From Montifringilla adamsi (taxonomy: Eukaryota > Chordata > Aves > Passeriformes > Passeridae), in assembly GCA_017590115.1 (NCBI GenBank), contig JAGGNK010015225.1, positions 620,001 to 684,000 of the forward strand: a stretch of 64,000 bases of DNA. Reading direction: 5' to 3'. Position numbers and translations under genes: made by a program. Below the pieces are notes generated by a model, which made no database searches, had not been told where the DNA came from, and was given only the letters and a program-made list of their open reading frames with translations. This document shows positions 1-11,700 of this stretch, in pieces (position 1 is the first letter of the stretch; the number at the start of each line of letters is the position of its first letter).

Positions 1-1589
1 TGTCGGAATATTCCTGGTGTGCATTTCCCAGTAAGGCAGGCTGAACCATCCTGCACTGTCCTGCATGGTGACCATTGTGGTGGAGCATGTCTGCATGTCC
101 AAGAGAAGATATTTGGGATCTGGCATTTCCAGAGCTATCCCAGAGGCCAGCTGAGTGCCCCAGTAAATCAGTTCTTTGCTTCTGCTTGCTCTTGGGTGAG
201 TTGTGCAGGCTTGGATCCAATGTCCAGTTTTAGCCATGTAACAGGTATCTGGCCCAAGCTGGTTTTCCAAGGGCTTCCTAGTGTCCATGGAGAGAGAGAG
301 GAATTTCCAAGGAGAAAATTACCCTTTCCTGAAATAGATGTGGATCAAGTGTCATGGAGTGGTCACTGGAGATGTGATGGAAGAAACCCAGGTGTCTTGA
401 GGCCGTCATGCTCCTTCATGTCATCAGAAATATTTGTACCTATTCAGGCCACCCATCAGTTGGATTCACAGTGTTTACCTCCTCTTTGTGTGCCAATACA
501 GGGAAACAAGGAATGCAGGCTCAGATGTCCCTTTTTCCCCCCCAGATCAGGTTTCTTTTGACTTAAAAAGGGGTCTTTCATGACAGCAAGAGTTATGAAA
601 TTATGGTCGTGCTGCAGATGGCATTTAAGGGAAGTTCCTCCCATCTGCTCACTCTTGAGAGTGGAAAATTCCTGATGTTAAAGTTTGTTGTAAAGGGCAA
701 AGAATCTGAATTTTTATTTCTGAGAAGATGAATTCTGAGCTGCCATGTCAGCCTTCACAGCCACGTGGACAACAAGCATGGAGATGCTCTGAAGAAAATT
801 GGGTTTTTGGCCTCTGGAAAAGCAGTTCTGCATTTCTCCTGCTGTTTGCAGTGACCTTCTCTCAGGAAAAAAATCTATTCCCAGCTTCAGGAGTACTTGG
901 AGCCCAAGTCACAGCTTTTATTAACAGGGGGGCTGGAGTTTCTCTTGCAGAAGTGAGATGATTTCTACATTTCCTCTCAGAAACAATCCATGTGAGTGTG
1001 TCCAGGATCGACTGTGGTATAAAGTCATTCTCTCCCCTGTCACATTCACTCCATCAGATCAAGTGAGGAGGACACAAATTAACACTTCTATTTCTGGTCC
1101 TGAAGGGATCCTGATCTACAGGAAAGGGTGAGTTTTAACTCTAATTCCCACCCTAAACCAATTCCTGGGCTATTTATCCTCATTTTCACTGATGTTAGCA
1201 CTGTCATTTTATTAAGTACCTCTTCATCCTCCCTGGTGCTTACCCCAGGTTTATTTAGGAAAGTGCTTTAATACGTGGAAAACATCTACTATTTTTCAGC
1301 TTATTTCCAGCTGGGAAGGTGTTTGAAGTGTGGCTGTGCAGGGTTCTGGTGGCAGGGAGACAGAAATGTGTCAAAAGAACCAGTTAACATCAAAACTCCT
1401 TCACACAGAGATCCCTCCTTCTTTCCAGAGGCTACTCCATCAGGTTCTGTGGGATACCTCTTATTTCTGGATACCACAAGAACACCAGTGGACTAATAAT
1501 TCCTGCACAGCTCCTTTCCTGCTGTCACCCATCTGGCTCCATGGATGATTCATGCTTTTGGTTGTAGTTTGGGATAAAACTCCAGTTTT
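1..1589. other. Unique intergenic sequence, nothing recognised
   Basis: It contains a 180-codon open frame (19-561), but the translation shows no domain or motif, and the length is within chance for a window this size. Confidence 0.6.
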
Positions 1590-1757
1590 TCACAGAAACA
1601 TTAAATCATACATTGGTTTGGGTGGGAAGGGACCTTAAAGACCATCCAGTTCCAACCCCCTGCAATGGGCAGGGACACCTCCCACTATTCCAGGTTGCTC
1701 CAAGACTGGACACAGCTTCTCAGAGTAACCTGCTCCAGTGCTCAATCCCCTTCACAG
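1590..1757 (-). mobile_element. CR1 LINE 3' fragment
   Basis: The plus strand reads TTGGTTTGGGTGGGAAGG, then GACCTTAAAGACCATCCAG and AGGGACACCTCCCACTATTCC, which is the reverse complement of the CR1 3' end. An A-run follows at 1758. Confidence 0.88.
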
Positions 1758-1776
1758 AAAAAAAAAAAAAAAAAAA
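1758..1776. repeat. A-tract
   Basis: A run of about 19 A follows a CR1 fragment. Confidence 0.85.
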
Positions 1777-1872
1777 GTCTTATTTTTAAAAAAAATTTTT
1801 TATTCCTTTAAACAGATTTTCTATTATTGTATTCATATGTCCAATATGTCCATGCCTCTCTTGTGCTGGAAA

Positions 1873-1940
1873 GAACTCCACATTGGCCTCAGCAGAGGGG
1901 AAGGATCATCTCCCTCAACAAGCTGTCAATCCTCTTCCTT
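1873..1940 (-). mobile_element. CR1 LINE fragment, upstream part
   Basis: The GAAGGATCATCTCCCTCAAC and AGCTGTCAATCCTCTTCCTT segments match the antisense of a more 5' CR1 segment. It is probably part of the same insertion as 1590-1757, separated by AT-rich sequence. Confidence 0.55.
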
Positions 1941-2029
1941 AAAAAAAAAAGTCCTTCTGCTGTGAAAAAACCCAAGACCCAAAAGCAAATCTGTGCTGTC
2001 TGTTTGAGAGCTGCAGCACACAGATGAGC

Positions 2030-4725
2030 ACTTTCAGTGCCCAGCACACTCAGTCCTCAGCTAAGATATTTTTGTAACGGGGAATTCCAATAAAGTCAGA
2101 GGATCTGCAGCATTTTTAAAGTTTATCAAGATCACTTCTGCAGCAGTAAGCAGCGTTGAAATGGCTGGGGAAGAAATAAAAGGGAGAGGAAAAGGCGTTT
2201 TTATTTTGGGACTGAAAGTTAAGACCCTACAGATTGTACCATTTCCTGACTTTAATGAGCAGGGTATCTTGATCCAATCTTTTTCACTGCATTTTTGTCC
2301 CCCAGTCGCAGGATTTTTTATTTTAAAGGACAAAAACCTGTGAAGATTTTACCCAGCTCTTCCTGAGCCTTCTGGAAAATGATAGGCCAGTTTTGGAGAG
2401 GATTGCAGGGAGTAACTGGCAAAAAGAGTGGGCCTGTGGTTTGTATTTGCATGTTCATTTAGATAAAAAAGAGAAAGTGGCTGATCACAGAGAGCCAGCT
2501 CTGCAGGTTCAGTGCCCCTTCATTTCCTGACCCTCAAAATCTTGTTAACAGGATACACTTTGTCTGCAGGAAAAAAAACACCAAACCTCTTATTTTTGGC
2601 TTAATTACAGTATTAGCAGTTGGATCCAAATACTGATTATTGGTCTAGTTGTACTAACAGTGCAAAGCAGCACAGAAAACAGCATTAATAATGAAATCAA
2701 AAGCATTATGTGAAATACCTGTCCCTGCAGCCTTCACCGCCCTGTTTCCACAGGTGCTGGTGGTGTAAGGATGCACTGCTGCCTAAAATTGATCCCATCA
2801 CTGCCAGCAAAACACAGGAGAACATCTTGAAATTTAGTGTCTGTGCTGGACCAGTTGTGGCACTAAAATTGAAACCAGAAGTGTCTCAAAAGCAACATTT
2901 GTTCTCCTGGGAGAAAAAACCCTCTCCTCTTTGAGCAGTTCCTCTGCATCATCACCATTCCTTGCTCCACACTGCGCTGGGGGAAGCTCAGCTTTCCCCT
3001 CAATGGGGCTGAAGAGAGCAGATGACAGAGGAAGGTGGGGGTGAAGGCTTCCATGAGACAGCCAGCTGCATTTATGGTGGCTGGAATTCCAGGAGTGGGA
3101 TCCAGCCGCCCGCACAGCCAGCAAATGCCACTTGAGATGTCCCAGCATGTCCCACCTGGGCTGCCCTCTCCAGCTGGGCCTGTGCCATGTCCCCCACCCT
3201 CAGGGCATCTCAGGTGGCACTGGGTGATGCATTTAGAAAAGTGCTTCACCCCTCCTGTGGCCTCCAGGCCAGGTGAGCTGTCTGGCACCCACTGCTTTTC
3301 TAAACCCAGGCAGGAAACAGAGGATGGCTGGGGCTGTTGTCTCCAAGCTGTTCCAAAGTCAGAAATGGAAAAAAAGAAAGAATATTTCTTGATAACTGCT
3401 GGGCTCAGGGACCTGTTTGTCTTGGTTTCATGAGAACATAATTGAAAGCCAGGCTGTTTTTCACTTCATTCTGCATTTGGGTTCATCCCTTCAGCCATAA
3501 CTTCCCACAGCCCCTTATAATGATGAGCACAAAAGCCTGCCTTTCAAAGAACATCTTTTCCTGTGGTTTTGGCCCTGCTCCTACAGAGAGAAGCCTCAGA
3601 GCAGCACAAAACAAACACATCGGGTTCTGCCACGTGGGAAATGCCTCCTCCTGATCTCTTCCTTAGTTTAAGAATTTCTCAAGCCTCTTTTCCCTCTCAG
3701 ATGTGTTACAGAAGAGCAGTGTGGAGGATCAGTGTTTCCTCCCTGCTCTAGAGCCCAGGGGTTGCCCTGTGGAGGTCCATAAGCAAGGAGATGTCTCCCT
3801 GGAACGTGCAGCTGAGGGCTGCTGCCAAAGCACAACCTGCAGGTATTTATCTGTGGAGATTTTACCTCCTAGGGATACCCCCCAGCGCTCTTCTCTGAGC
3901 TGGTGGATGCTCTAATGCTTTCCATGCCATCCCTTTCCTGACCCAGGGATTGCTACCACTCTTACTTGGTGTCTTTAAGCAGTTTGAATCCTCCAAAGAG
4001 CTGCAAGGCTGTTCTCCTTTTCAGATGTTGGTTGTTTTTTTTTTTTTTTTTTTGGTTCTGATCTTGTCCCTGACAGACTCACAGCTTCCCTCCAGGCAGG
4101 AAAACAGGAAGGTCCACTTTGTTCCAAGTACCTGGGATAAACTTTGTGTTGAAAAATAAAACCACACCAAGAGCACAGCCACAGCCCTTCTGTGTCTGCC
4201 CCCAGAGTGAAATACGGCTTTTCTGAGTCCACAAATCTTTCTGTGCCTTGCAACTAAACTTGACAGTGAGCCCTCCTTCATGTCTTCAGTCTGATGGCAG
4301 CTGCTGGTCTGGTGGCTGCTGAAACTCACCACAGCCTATTTTAAGCTGAGATGAGGAATCCTTCCTACATTTGCAAGGCTTAGATTTTATCTGGATGAGA
4401 AAAATCTAGTTTTAGCATTTTTTTTTTCCAAATCACAGCCTGGGGAAGGTGTTGGTGATGGTGTTACTGGTCAGAGTACTTGCACACTCAGTGGAGAAGG
4501 TCAGAGTTGGGGAGAAGGAGATAAAATCCCACCAAATCTTATTTTCAGGTGGATCCTCTGCCCTGCTGCTTTCTCTGGTGCAGGTGTGGGGGTGTTGGGA
4601 CATTTGGTCTGCAGCAGGTAGGGAAGGGCCCTGGTGGGTGTGGGAAGGGTTGGGTCACCCTGGTGAGACCTTTCTTAAAGGATTCACTGGTCAGGAAGTG
4701 TGGGAACTCAACACATCACTCTGAA
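2030..4725. other. Unique intergenic sequence
   Basis: Apart from a T-tract, no repeat or gene is seen. Open frames near 2863-3433 overlap on both strands, which suggests composition rather than coding. Confidence 0.55.
4035..4053. repeat. T-tract
   Basis: A run of about 19 T in non-repetitive sequence. Confidence 0.85.
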
Positions 4726-5300
4726 TGTCCAGAGTCACCGAGAGAACCCCTGGGGGGCTCAGAGACCTTGGAATGTTGCCAAAAGTTTCTGGTGGCTTGA
4801 CTTTGATCCATCTAGAGATGAAACATCTGTGTATGAGGAAATGAGAAGTTCTAGAGTGTGAATAGTGTATGTACAGGATGAAATATAGATTTTAGAAATG
4901 AGGTACAGGGGGGTCATGAAGACAAGATGGAGGATTCAGGGCGTGGTCCTGGGTTCTTCTTTCTTCTTCATGTCTTCCATTTTGTGTGATGATGTTGGCA
5001 CACTTGGATTGGTTCATGGTGAAGGTACACTTGTCAATAAGGGTGAAAAGTATTGGGAATTAAAGGTAAATATGATAGACGTAATTTTCACTATAAAAGA
5101 CACAGCTGCCCTGTGGGCGGGGGAGAGTGCACTTGACTGTCCTGCTGAACAGACCTCGGCTGGGCAGAGAGAAAATATTGTAGATAAGAATTAATAAACA
5201 AGCTTGAAGACCAAAAACTCAAGAGTCCAGACTGGTCCTTTGAAGCGCGGCCACCCAGAAGCACTTTTCCCATATCAGGGCAGAGACAAACAACAGCGAA
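4726..5300 (+). mobile_element. Solo LTR, same family as 15319-15946
   Basis: The sequence parallels the better-preserved LTR at 15319-15946 in order. It has a TGTC start, a GACAAGATGGAGG motif, a TATAAAAGA box at 5092-5100, an AGAGAAAATATT block and AATAAACAA (poly(A) signal at 5193-5198). The 3' end is eroded and no target duplication was found, so the right edge is approximate. Confidence 0.6.
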
Positions 5301-6577
5301 CCCCGATAAGGAAGGTGAACAGCAGCTGGGAGGTCCAGGGGGGCTGCAGGGAAGGGAAAGAGCCTGCAGTGCAAAAAATTAGTAGTAAATTGGTGCTGAG
5401 GGATGGGGATTGTGGGAACTCAGCTCCCTCCCTGACCTGACCTGGCTGCAGCTTGGTGAGGCATCATTATAGGGACAAAAAGCACCACTTTAACATTCAT
5501 TTTTTTTGTCTCATCTTGAATCTTAGAGAAGATTTTTCTGTTTTTCACCTCCAGGGTATTGCATGTGAGCAATGTACCTCTGCCTGCCTTATCTGCCTGC
5601 TGATTCAGAGGCCTCTTCCAGACCCACATCACTTTCCTGCCTCTTTATATCCTAAATTTCGCCTTAGCAGCGGTGGGGTCTACCAGGCAGATTTGATGGG
5701 GATGGATTAGAGACTGATGGGCTTTATTCCATGATGAATGAACACCTCTCTACCCTTGACTTTCAGTGTAAATGTGACCCAGACACAGCCCTGGAGAAAG
5801 GACTGGTGCATTTTGTTAATTTTTGCTTTCTTCCTTGCTTGTTCCTTATTCTGACAAGAAAAAAGAAGGGAACAGCAGAGGGGCTGCTCAGTTCCTCATC
5901 TGACAGTACCCCTGGAAGGTCAAAGGAACACCACATTGTGATGAGACTGGCACATTTTTAATTCTCTCTCATTACAGCCTCTGTTAAACTACATTACAAT
6001 AATTGCTTTAGTTCTGCTATGGTATTTTCAGGTCTCTTAATGCAGCTGTCAGCTCAGTGTGCCGGGAACTAACACCAGAAAAAAAAAAACCAAAAACCAG
6101 AATTAAAAAAAAAAAAAATGAGAGGGGAAGAAATACACAAATGAAAGCCTGGTGGACTGGCAGAGACTGGGCCAAATTTGGGATCTGAGCAGCTGGGGAT
6201 GCTCCTGGGGGACCTCAGTGAGCTGGAGACAAGGTTTGGATTCTCACCACAGGGTTTGCACAAACCCTGGGCGTAGAAATGGCAGAGTTTGGCACTCTGC
6301 AAGGTCTGGCATGATGGGAAGAGGATGCTGAGGAGGCATTTTGTGTTTTGGATTTGCTTGAGAGGTTTTGAAGCACCCCTCCATATGGGGCACTCATTCC
6401 AACAGCCTTCTCCTTGTGGCACGAATTTGGGACTGACTCAGCTCTGTGGATTCTCTGCAGGACTGACATTTGCTCACAGCACATGGACCATGGAGAGGGA
6501 GGATTCAGCATCCACACCGAGGTGTTTGCTCAGCTCAGGAGCCCTCCCAGGAGCTGTGCTCTCTGTGATTTCAGCTT
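5301..6577. other. Unique intergenic sequence
   Basis: Nothing was recognised apart from short A runs near 6085 and 6105. Confidence 0.55.
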
Positions 6578-6790
6578 TCATAGAATTATATGGGAGTTGA
6601 AAGGGACCCAGAAGGATCATTGAGTCCTGGCTCTGTAAAACCCTCCAAAAATCCCACCCTGTGCCTGCAGGCGTTGTTCAAACTCTTCTTGAGCTTTGTC
6701 AGGCTTGGAGCTGGGACCATTTCCTGGTGAAGAACCTTTTCCTGACACCCAGACACTCCCTGGCACAGCTCCATGCCATGGTCCTTTTTG
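6578..6790 (-). mobile_element. CR1 LINE fragment
   Basis: It begins TCATAGAATTATATGGG, followed by CTTCTTGAGCTTTGTCAGGC and GGTGAAGAACCTTTTCCTGA, typical of the antisense CR1 3' region. Confidence 0.85.
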
Positions 6791-7692
6791 CAGCCACTCC
6801 TGGATTATTTGTTGCCATTCTCAGACAAGGGAACCAGCTGTGCCTGAGCTCCCCTGGCCATCCCACAGCCAGTTTTGCATCCCAAACCCTCGTGTTCCTC
6901 CACATCTGCAGCACCATCTGCACCCCAGCCCTGGAGATCAGCAGCTCCTCATGCAAACCCTCCCTCCTGCCACAAGAGAGACCCCCCCACCCTCAAAAAT
7001 GCTGCCCTAAACCACTGCCTGCTTCAGAAAACCATAAACACTCACTTTAAAGAACAGACACCCCTTCCCTCCCCACATGTGCACTCCAAAAACAATCCCA
7101 CCACAAAAACATCCCCTTTCTCAACCCCACAGCCTTCCACACACGCTGTCACACTTTCTCCATTCCCACAGCCATCCCACATTCATTAATGCCTCCATAG
7201 GAATTTTCAACTGTGTGGAGAATTGTTCGTAATTAGTTAACAGGAAAGAAAAATAAAGTCTCCTAAGCTGTCAGCAATCCTCCAGAAAACCAGCAACAGA
7301 TCTGAGCACCATTTGGTCTAATTAGTCTTGATATTTCACACAACATGTTTCTCAATTTTTGGTGGAGAAGAGGATAAAAAAATCCCTCTGAGGAGAACAA
7401 CAGGAGTATTTTTATAGAGGGATTCAGTGGCAAAGCCAAAGGGAACTCTTAATCAACAAATGTGCATTTATATTCCTTTACTGAATCTTTCACAACAGTT
7501 GCTTCATCTTCTGTTTCTATGGGCATGTGCAGGCCTGGGGTGGGGCCAGTCTGAAGCTGACATGGATCAAAATAGTTCTTTTGTCAGTATATCCTTCATT
7601 TCCCTCCTGTTGAAAGCCATTGGTACTGCAGGAGAGTGGGGTCTGTTGGTGGAAGGATGCTGGGATTTACAGCAGAGGATCCAAGAGCATTC
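6791..7692. other. Unique intergenic sequence, C-rich then AT-rich
   Basis: The left part (6870-7180) is C- and A-rich with short CCCAC phrases and has open frames in several phases. No gene was recognised. Confidence 0.5.
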
Positions 7693-7984
7693 ATTCCCAC
7701 CTCACACCTTCATGGATATCCACATGAATATCCGTGGATATTTCCAGCTCACACCTTCATGGATATCCACATGAATATCCATGGATATTTCCACCTCACA
7801 CCTTCATGGATATCCACATGAATATCCAGGGTATTTCCCCCTCACCCCTCCATCCGTGGATATTTCCACCTCACACCTTCATGGATATCCACATGAATAT
7901 CCGTGGATATTTCCACCTCACACCTTCATGGATATCCACATGAATATCCAGGATATTTCCACCTCATACCTTCATGGAGTTGGG
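7693..7984. repeat. 47-bp minisatellite, six units
   Basis: Units begin TTCATGG at 7709, 7756, 7803, 7878, 7925 and 7971. Spacings are 47, 47, 75, 47 and 46 bp, so the array has one expanded unit and one unit shortened by 1 bp. Each unit carries GGATATCC palindromes and a pair of AATATCC/GGATATT arms. At 7774-7789 these arms form a perfect 16-bp palindrome. Confidence 0.95.
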
Positions 7985-7999
7985 CTCTGCTGTCCCATC

Positions 8000-8133
8000 C
8001 CTACAGGTGTCCAAGGCCAAATTGGACAGAGCTTGGAGTAAAACCTGGTTTAGTGGGAGGTGTCCCTGCCCATGGGTTTGGAACAAGATGATCTTTAATG
8101 CCCCTTCCACCTCAAGCCTTTCTATAATTCCCT
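8000..8133 (+). mobile_element. CR1 LINE 3' fragment
   Basis: GTCCAAGGCCAAATTGGACA, GGGAGGTGTCCCTGCCCATG and GATGATCTTTAATGCCCCTT follow CR1 sense order and end near a degenerate octamer. Confidence 0.86.
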
Positions 8134-8269
8134 GATTTTGTGTCTCAGAACAAAACTACACAGAGCAAGTGAAATCTGCCTCCACTGAGAGGTGCTTTTC
8201 AATCCACACGTGGTTCCTCACATTCTTGGGTGTACAACCAGATTTTGAGGTGACCTCCTCAAGGTGACC

Positions 8270-8287
8270 ATGGTGGTGGTGGTGGTG
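8270..8287. repeat. Short GGT triplet repeat
   Basis: A run of GGT triplets lies just left of the deleted LTR. Confidence 0.7.
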
Positions 8288-8319
8288 TCCCACAGCTTGG
8301 GCAAATTGCAGATTTGTCA

Positions 8320-8584
8320 TGTCTTAGGCTGGAAAGACTGTGCCACCACCCTGACCACAGGGCTCAGCTCCTGCTCTGACTCTGCCTGTGGTTTGGTTTA
8401 TTTGTACTGTTACATTTGTATTTTTAGTTTTCCTAGTAAAGAACTGTTATTCCTATTTCAATATCTTTGCCTGAGAGCCCCTTACTTTCAAAATTATAAT
8501 AATTTGGAGGGAGGGGGTTTGCATTTTCCATTTGAAGGGGGTTCCTGCCTTCCTCAGCAGACACCTGCCTTTTCAAACCAAGAC
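8320..8584 (+). mobile_element. Internally deleted solo LTR, four-copy family (copy 1)
   Basis: The first 16 bases match the start of the LTR at 26889. The sequence then jumps near 8335 to the part corresponding to about 27336, and continues to the CAAACCAAGAC terminus. About 430 bp of the family sequence is missing. GTCA occurs at both edges and may be the remains of a target duplication. Confidence 0.75.
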
Positions 8585-9160
8585 GTCACCACGTGAGGCA
8601 TCCAAGAAGGGGGCAGGACTGCAGGTGCCAATCTCAGCAGTGCTTAGGGAAGGAGTCTGGACAGTCACTCAGGGATACAACGGAGAATCTGCCTCTGAGC
8701 ATGTCACCCTCAGTGATCGCTATCAGGAGAGACAGTTGGTGTGGGCACTGAAATTTCCTGTGGTTCATCTCTCGTCTGCTTCTCGTTGCTTGAACGACAG
8801 CTTTAACTGCACTGGTGATCTCAGCCCGACCCCAGCTGCCTGCAGGGAGCCAGGACACTCAGCTCAGGTGCACATTTGTAGATTAAAGATTCTCCAGAGG
8901 TGGGGGGAGTTTAGCTGGGTAAACAAAGATATTCAATGGCATTTGTTGTTAAGGATGGATTTATAAACAGGCCCACGCATGAGCTCATGAGGATCTCAGC
9001 ATCAGTGTCAATGACCAACCCAGGGCTCACAAAATCTTCTACTTTAGGGTGAGATAAAGCACTTTTTGGTGGCTGTAGGATTTTGTTGGATTTGTCAGGG
9101 GAAAGTACACCCACATCCCATGGAGACCTGTTCCTCACAGACCCCAAAACTCAGGAGTTT
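8585..9160. other. Unique intergenic sequence
   Basis: No repeat or gene was recognised. A 144-codon open frame here has no recognisable features. Confidence 0.5.
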
Positions 9161-9252
9161 TTATGGTCTGGTTGGCAAGGTGGTGTTAGGGGTCATAGGT
9201 TGGACTTGATGATCTCAAAGCTCTTTTCCAACCTGGTTCTGTGATTCTGTGA
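9161..9252 (+). mobile_element. CR1 LINE 3' end
   Basis: It has GTTGGACTTGATGATCTCAA and then TTCCAACCTGGTTCTGTGATTCTGTGA, the full 3' terminus with the octamer repeat. Confidence 0.88.
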
Positions 9253-9614
9253 CAGGAGATGCTAAATTTTTGGTGAAAATATTTATCTGAGATGACCCCA
9301 GGACTCTCTGTGCAAGATAGAGCACAGTGGAAGGTTGGAGCCCAGTGAGCTGCTTCCTATCCTTGGCCACAGGAATGGGATGGATGGCATGGGAAATTAA
9401 TTCCCAGAAACATGTGGAGCATTCCATACGTCCTGCTGATAAACATCCTTGGATAAATGACATTTCTGATGAACTCTCAGCTAACAAACTGTAAAAATTT
9501 CACCCCCTCACAAAAAACCCTCTGCAGGAAGTCCAACAGCACCTATTCTAAGGACTTGGAAAGTATTTACATTATACTCCCAAAATATTTTAATTGATTT
9601 TTTGTTGTTGTTCA

Positions 9615-9657
<43 letters not shown>

Positions 9658-11500
9658 CAAACTCTGCTGTTAATTGATCCCTTGGCAGCTCCAGAAAAAC
9701 TCTGGCATTGTTTATGCAGAATTTTGTCAACTTTACCTGGGAGGAGCTGCAGCTTTTACCTCTGCAGTGTTAGGAACTGAAAGAAACAAGAGTCACTAAG
9801 TAAAGAATGGGCATCTTTGGCATAAATACTGAAAAATAAACCTTTTCCACCCTAGAGGGATGGGAGGGCACAGAGACTTTGAAAACAGAAGTAGTATGAA
9901 TTTCTTTCTCCACACAGAGCAACTGAGGCCCAGAGATGAGAAGCCAGGACATTTCCCAGCACTGAAGAGCAACTGAGGTGTTGTCCCATCTCCTGGGACA
10001 TCTTCCATGTCCAGGATTTAACATGATGGATTCTGGAATCAGTCTGGTCCCCAGCCTGGGAATATTCATTTTTTGAAGTATTTTCAAGCCTATTTTTGAG
10101 CTTATTTCAATAGTTAGGAGTAAAGGTGATCACTTACAGATATTTTCAAGGTGTTTAGTTTTAAAAATCTCTGCTTTAAGCTCTTAAGACTCATTATAAC
10201 CTTAGGAATTCAGTCTTCTGGTAGACTAATAACCATTAGATCAAGAAGCAGGGTCACAGAGCAAATGGTGGGGACAAATGTAAAGATTTCCCCATTCAGC
10301 CATTAATGCAGGAGAGCAAAAGCTGATTTTATTCATTTTTTTCACATGGTACTGAGGAAGGAGGAGAGGGGTTTTATGGAAGCAGGAAGAGACATGAAGG
10401 GGAAGATATTTAGCATCTGGATTGGAACCTGTCTGCAAGTTTAACAGCTGTTTTTACCAAATGGGAGCAAACCTCCCCCAAAACCAACGAGCCGTGGTGC
10501 GTACAGCGCTAAATCTTCAGGGGGAAAAAAGGAAAAGGAGATTTAAACTGGCCTGCTGTCTCCATCAGCGATCCTGCAGGGAATTTTGAGGTTAATGTGG
10601 GTCCTGGCTGTCCACCTGACCCAGCCTCCCTGCTCCTCTGAGCTGGGTAAGGAAATCTTTTCCGTTTGCTGTCTTCAAGTAGGGAACAGCTCAGCCAGGG
10701 AGCGGTAATGGAGCCCAGCAGGGAGCAGCTGTGTTCATCTGTTGCTTTGTGGATGAAAAATGTTGCCTGAAATACACAGAAGAAACCAAATCCCTGCTCA
10801 CTGCAAGCCCTTCCTGAACCCCAGTGCTTGGTATCCGTGAGGAAACCTTTCACAATCCACAGGGGAAGAGCCTGAGGATGTGAGAGGAGAGGTGGAGCAG
10901 TAAAAAATACAGAATTCTTATCCCTGGCTGGAGATATCACCCACAAGTCCATCCCCATGGCTCACTCCCTCCTCCTCCACAAAAGCCAGAGGTGTCCCTA
11001 AACATCCTCTGGAGTTGATGAGCTGCAAATGACACCAGGAGGGACAAGGTTTGGGATTCTCTGGGGGTAGGTTTTGGCCCTGCTGCATTTGATCCTGTAT
11101 GGTTCAGGGCCATGAAAAAGCTGCTGGACTAAAGGCAGGCAGTGGTGCCTCATTTTGCACACATTTTTGAAGCAGTCCTCTCCTCATAAAACCCAAAGTG
11201 CCTCCCAGGGCTCCGTGCAGCTTCAAAGCAGCTTCCCCCATCATCAGCTCTGCCTGTGCAGCTCTGAGGCTTTACCAGCACATGCTCCTTCATGGAATGG
11301 GGTTGGGCAGGCATGGGACCTCGGCTGAACCTCCTTGGAATTCCTCCTTTGCAGTTTAACAAGCAACAAGGTCCTTGGGAAGATCCCCAGAGGCTTTGAT
11401 CTGTCCTTTTGGGATCTTCTGTGCACAGCTCTGGGTGTGGAGGGAGGCAGACCAGACAAAGAAAAGCTCTTCACTCTATTTCACACCTGCTTCTAGGATT
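9253..11500. other. Unique intergenic sequence
   Basis: Apart from the 40-base A-tract nothing was recognised. A 149-codon minus-strand open frame (10509-10958) shows no domain. Confidence 0.5.
9616..9655. repeat. 40-base A-tract
   Basis: An uninterrupted run of 40 A follows a TTG-rich stretch. No retroelement body was recognised immediately to its left. Confidence 0.95.
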
Positions 11501-11605
11501 CAGATTCCTTCCTTCCTTCTTTCTTAACATACCTTTTAATTATTCTTGCTTGCTCACTTTCATTATTTTCTTAACCAACCTACCTTCCTTCCTTCCTTCC
11601 TTCCT
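11501..11605. repeat. CCTT microsatellite and pyrimidine-rich flank
   Basis: Imperfect CCTT/CTTT repeats occur at 11505-11525. A purer CCTT run is at 11583-11605, with degenerate CTTG/CTCA sequence between. Confidence 0.85.
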
Positions 11606-11618
11606 CAAATTACAAAAG

Positions 11619-11700
11619 ATGCCAAGTTGGACGGGACCCTGTGGGATGACTGAGTCCAGCTCCTGGCCCTGCACAGGACCATCCCCACCTTGTGCCTGAG
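11619..11700 (-). mobile_element. CR1 LINE fragment
   Basis: GAGTCCAGCTCCTGGCCCTG and CACAGGACCATCCCCACCTT match the antisense CR1 3' region. Confidence 0.75.

Noticed and set aside
19..561. 180-codon open frame as a gene
   Set aside because: It has no motif, no splice context and no repeat of coding pattern. One such length is expected by chance in a window this size.
2863..3433. Overlapping 104-141 codon frames as an exon cluster
   Set aside because: They are open on both strands at once, with no conserved motif or consistent splice sites.
7693..7984. CRISPR-like array
   Set aside because: The repeat units are contiguous with no unique spacers, and the host is a bird. It is a minisatellite.
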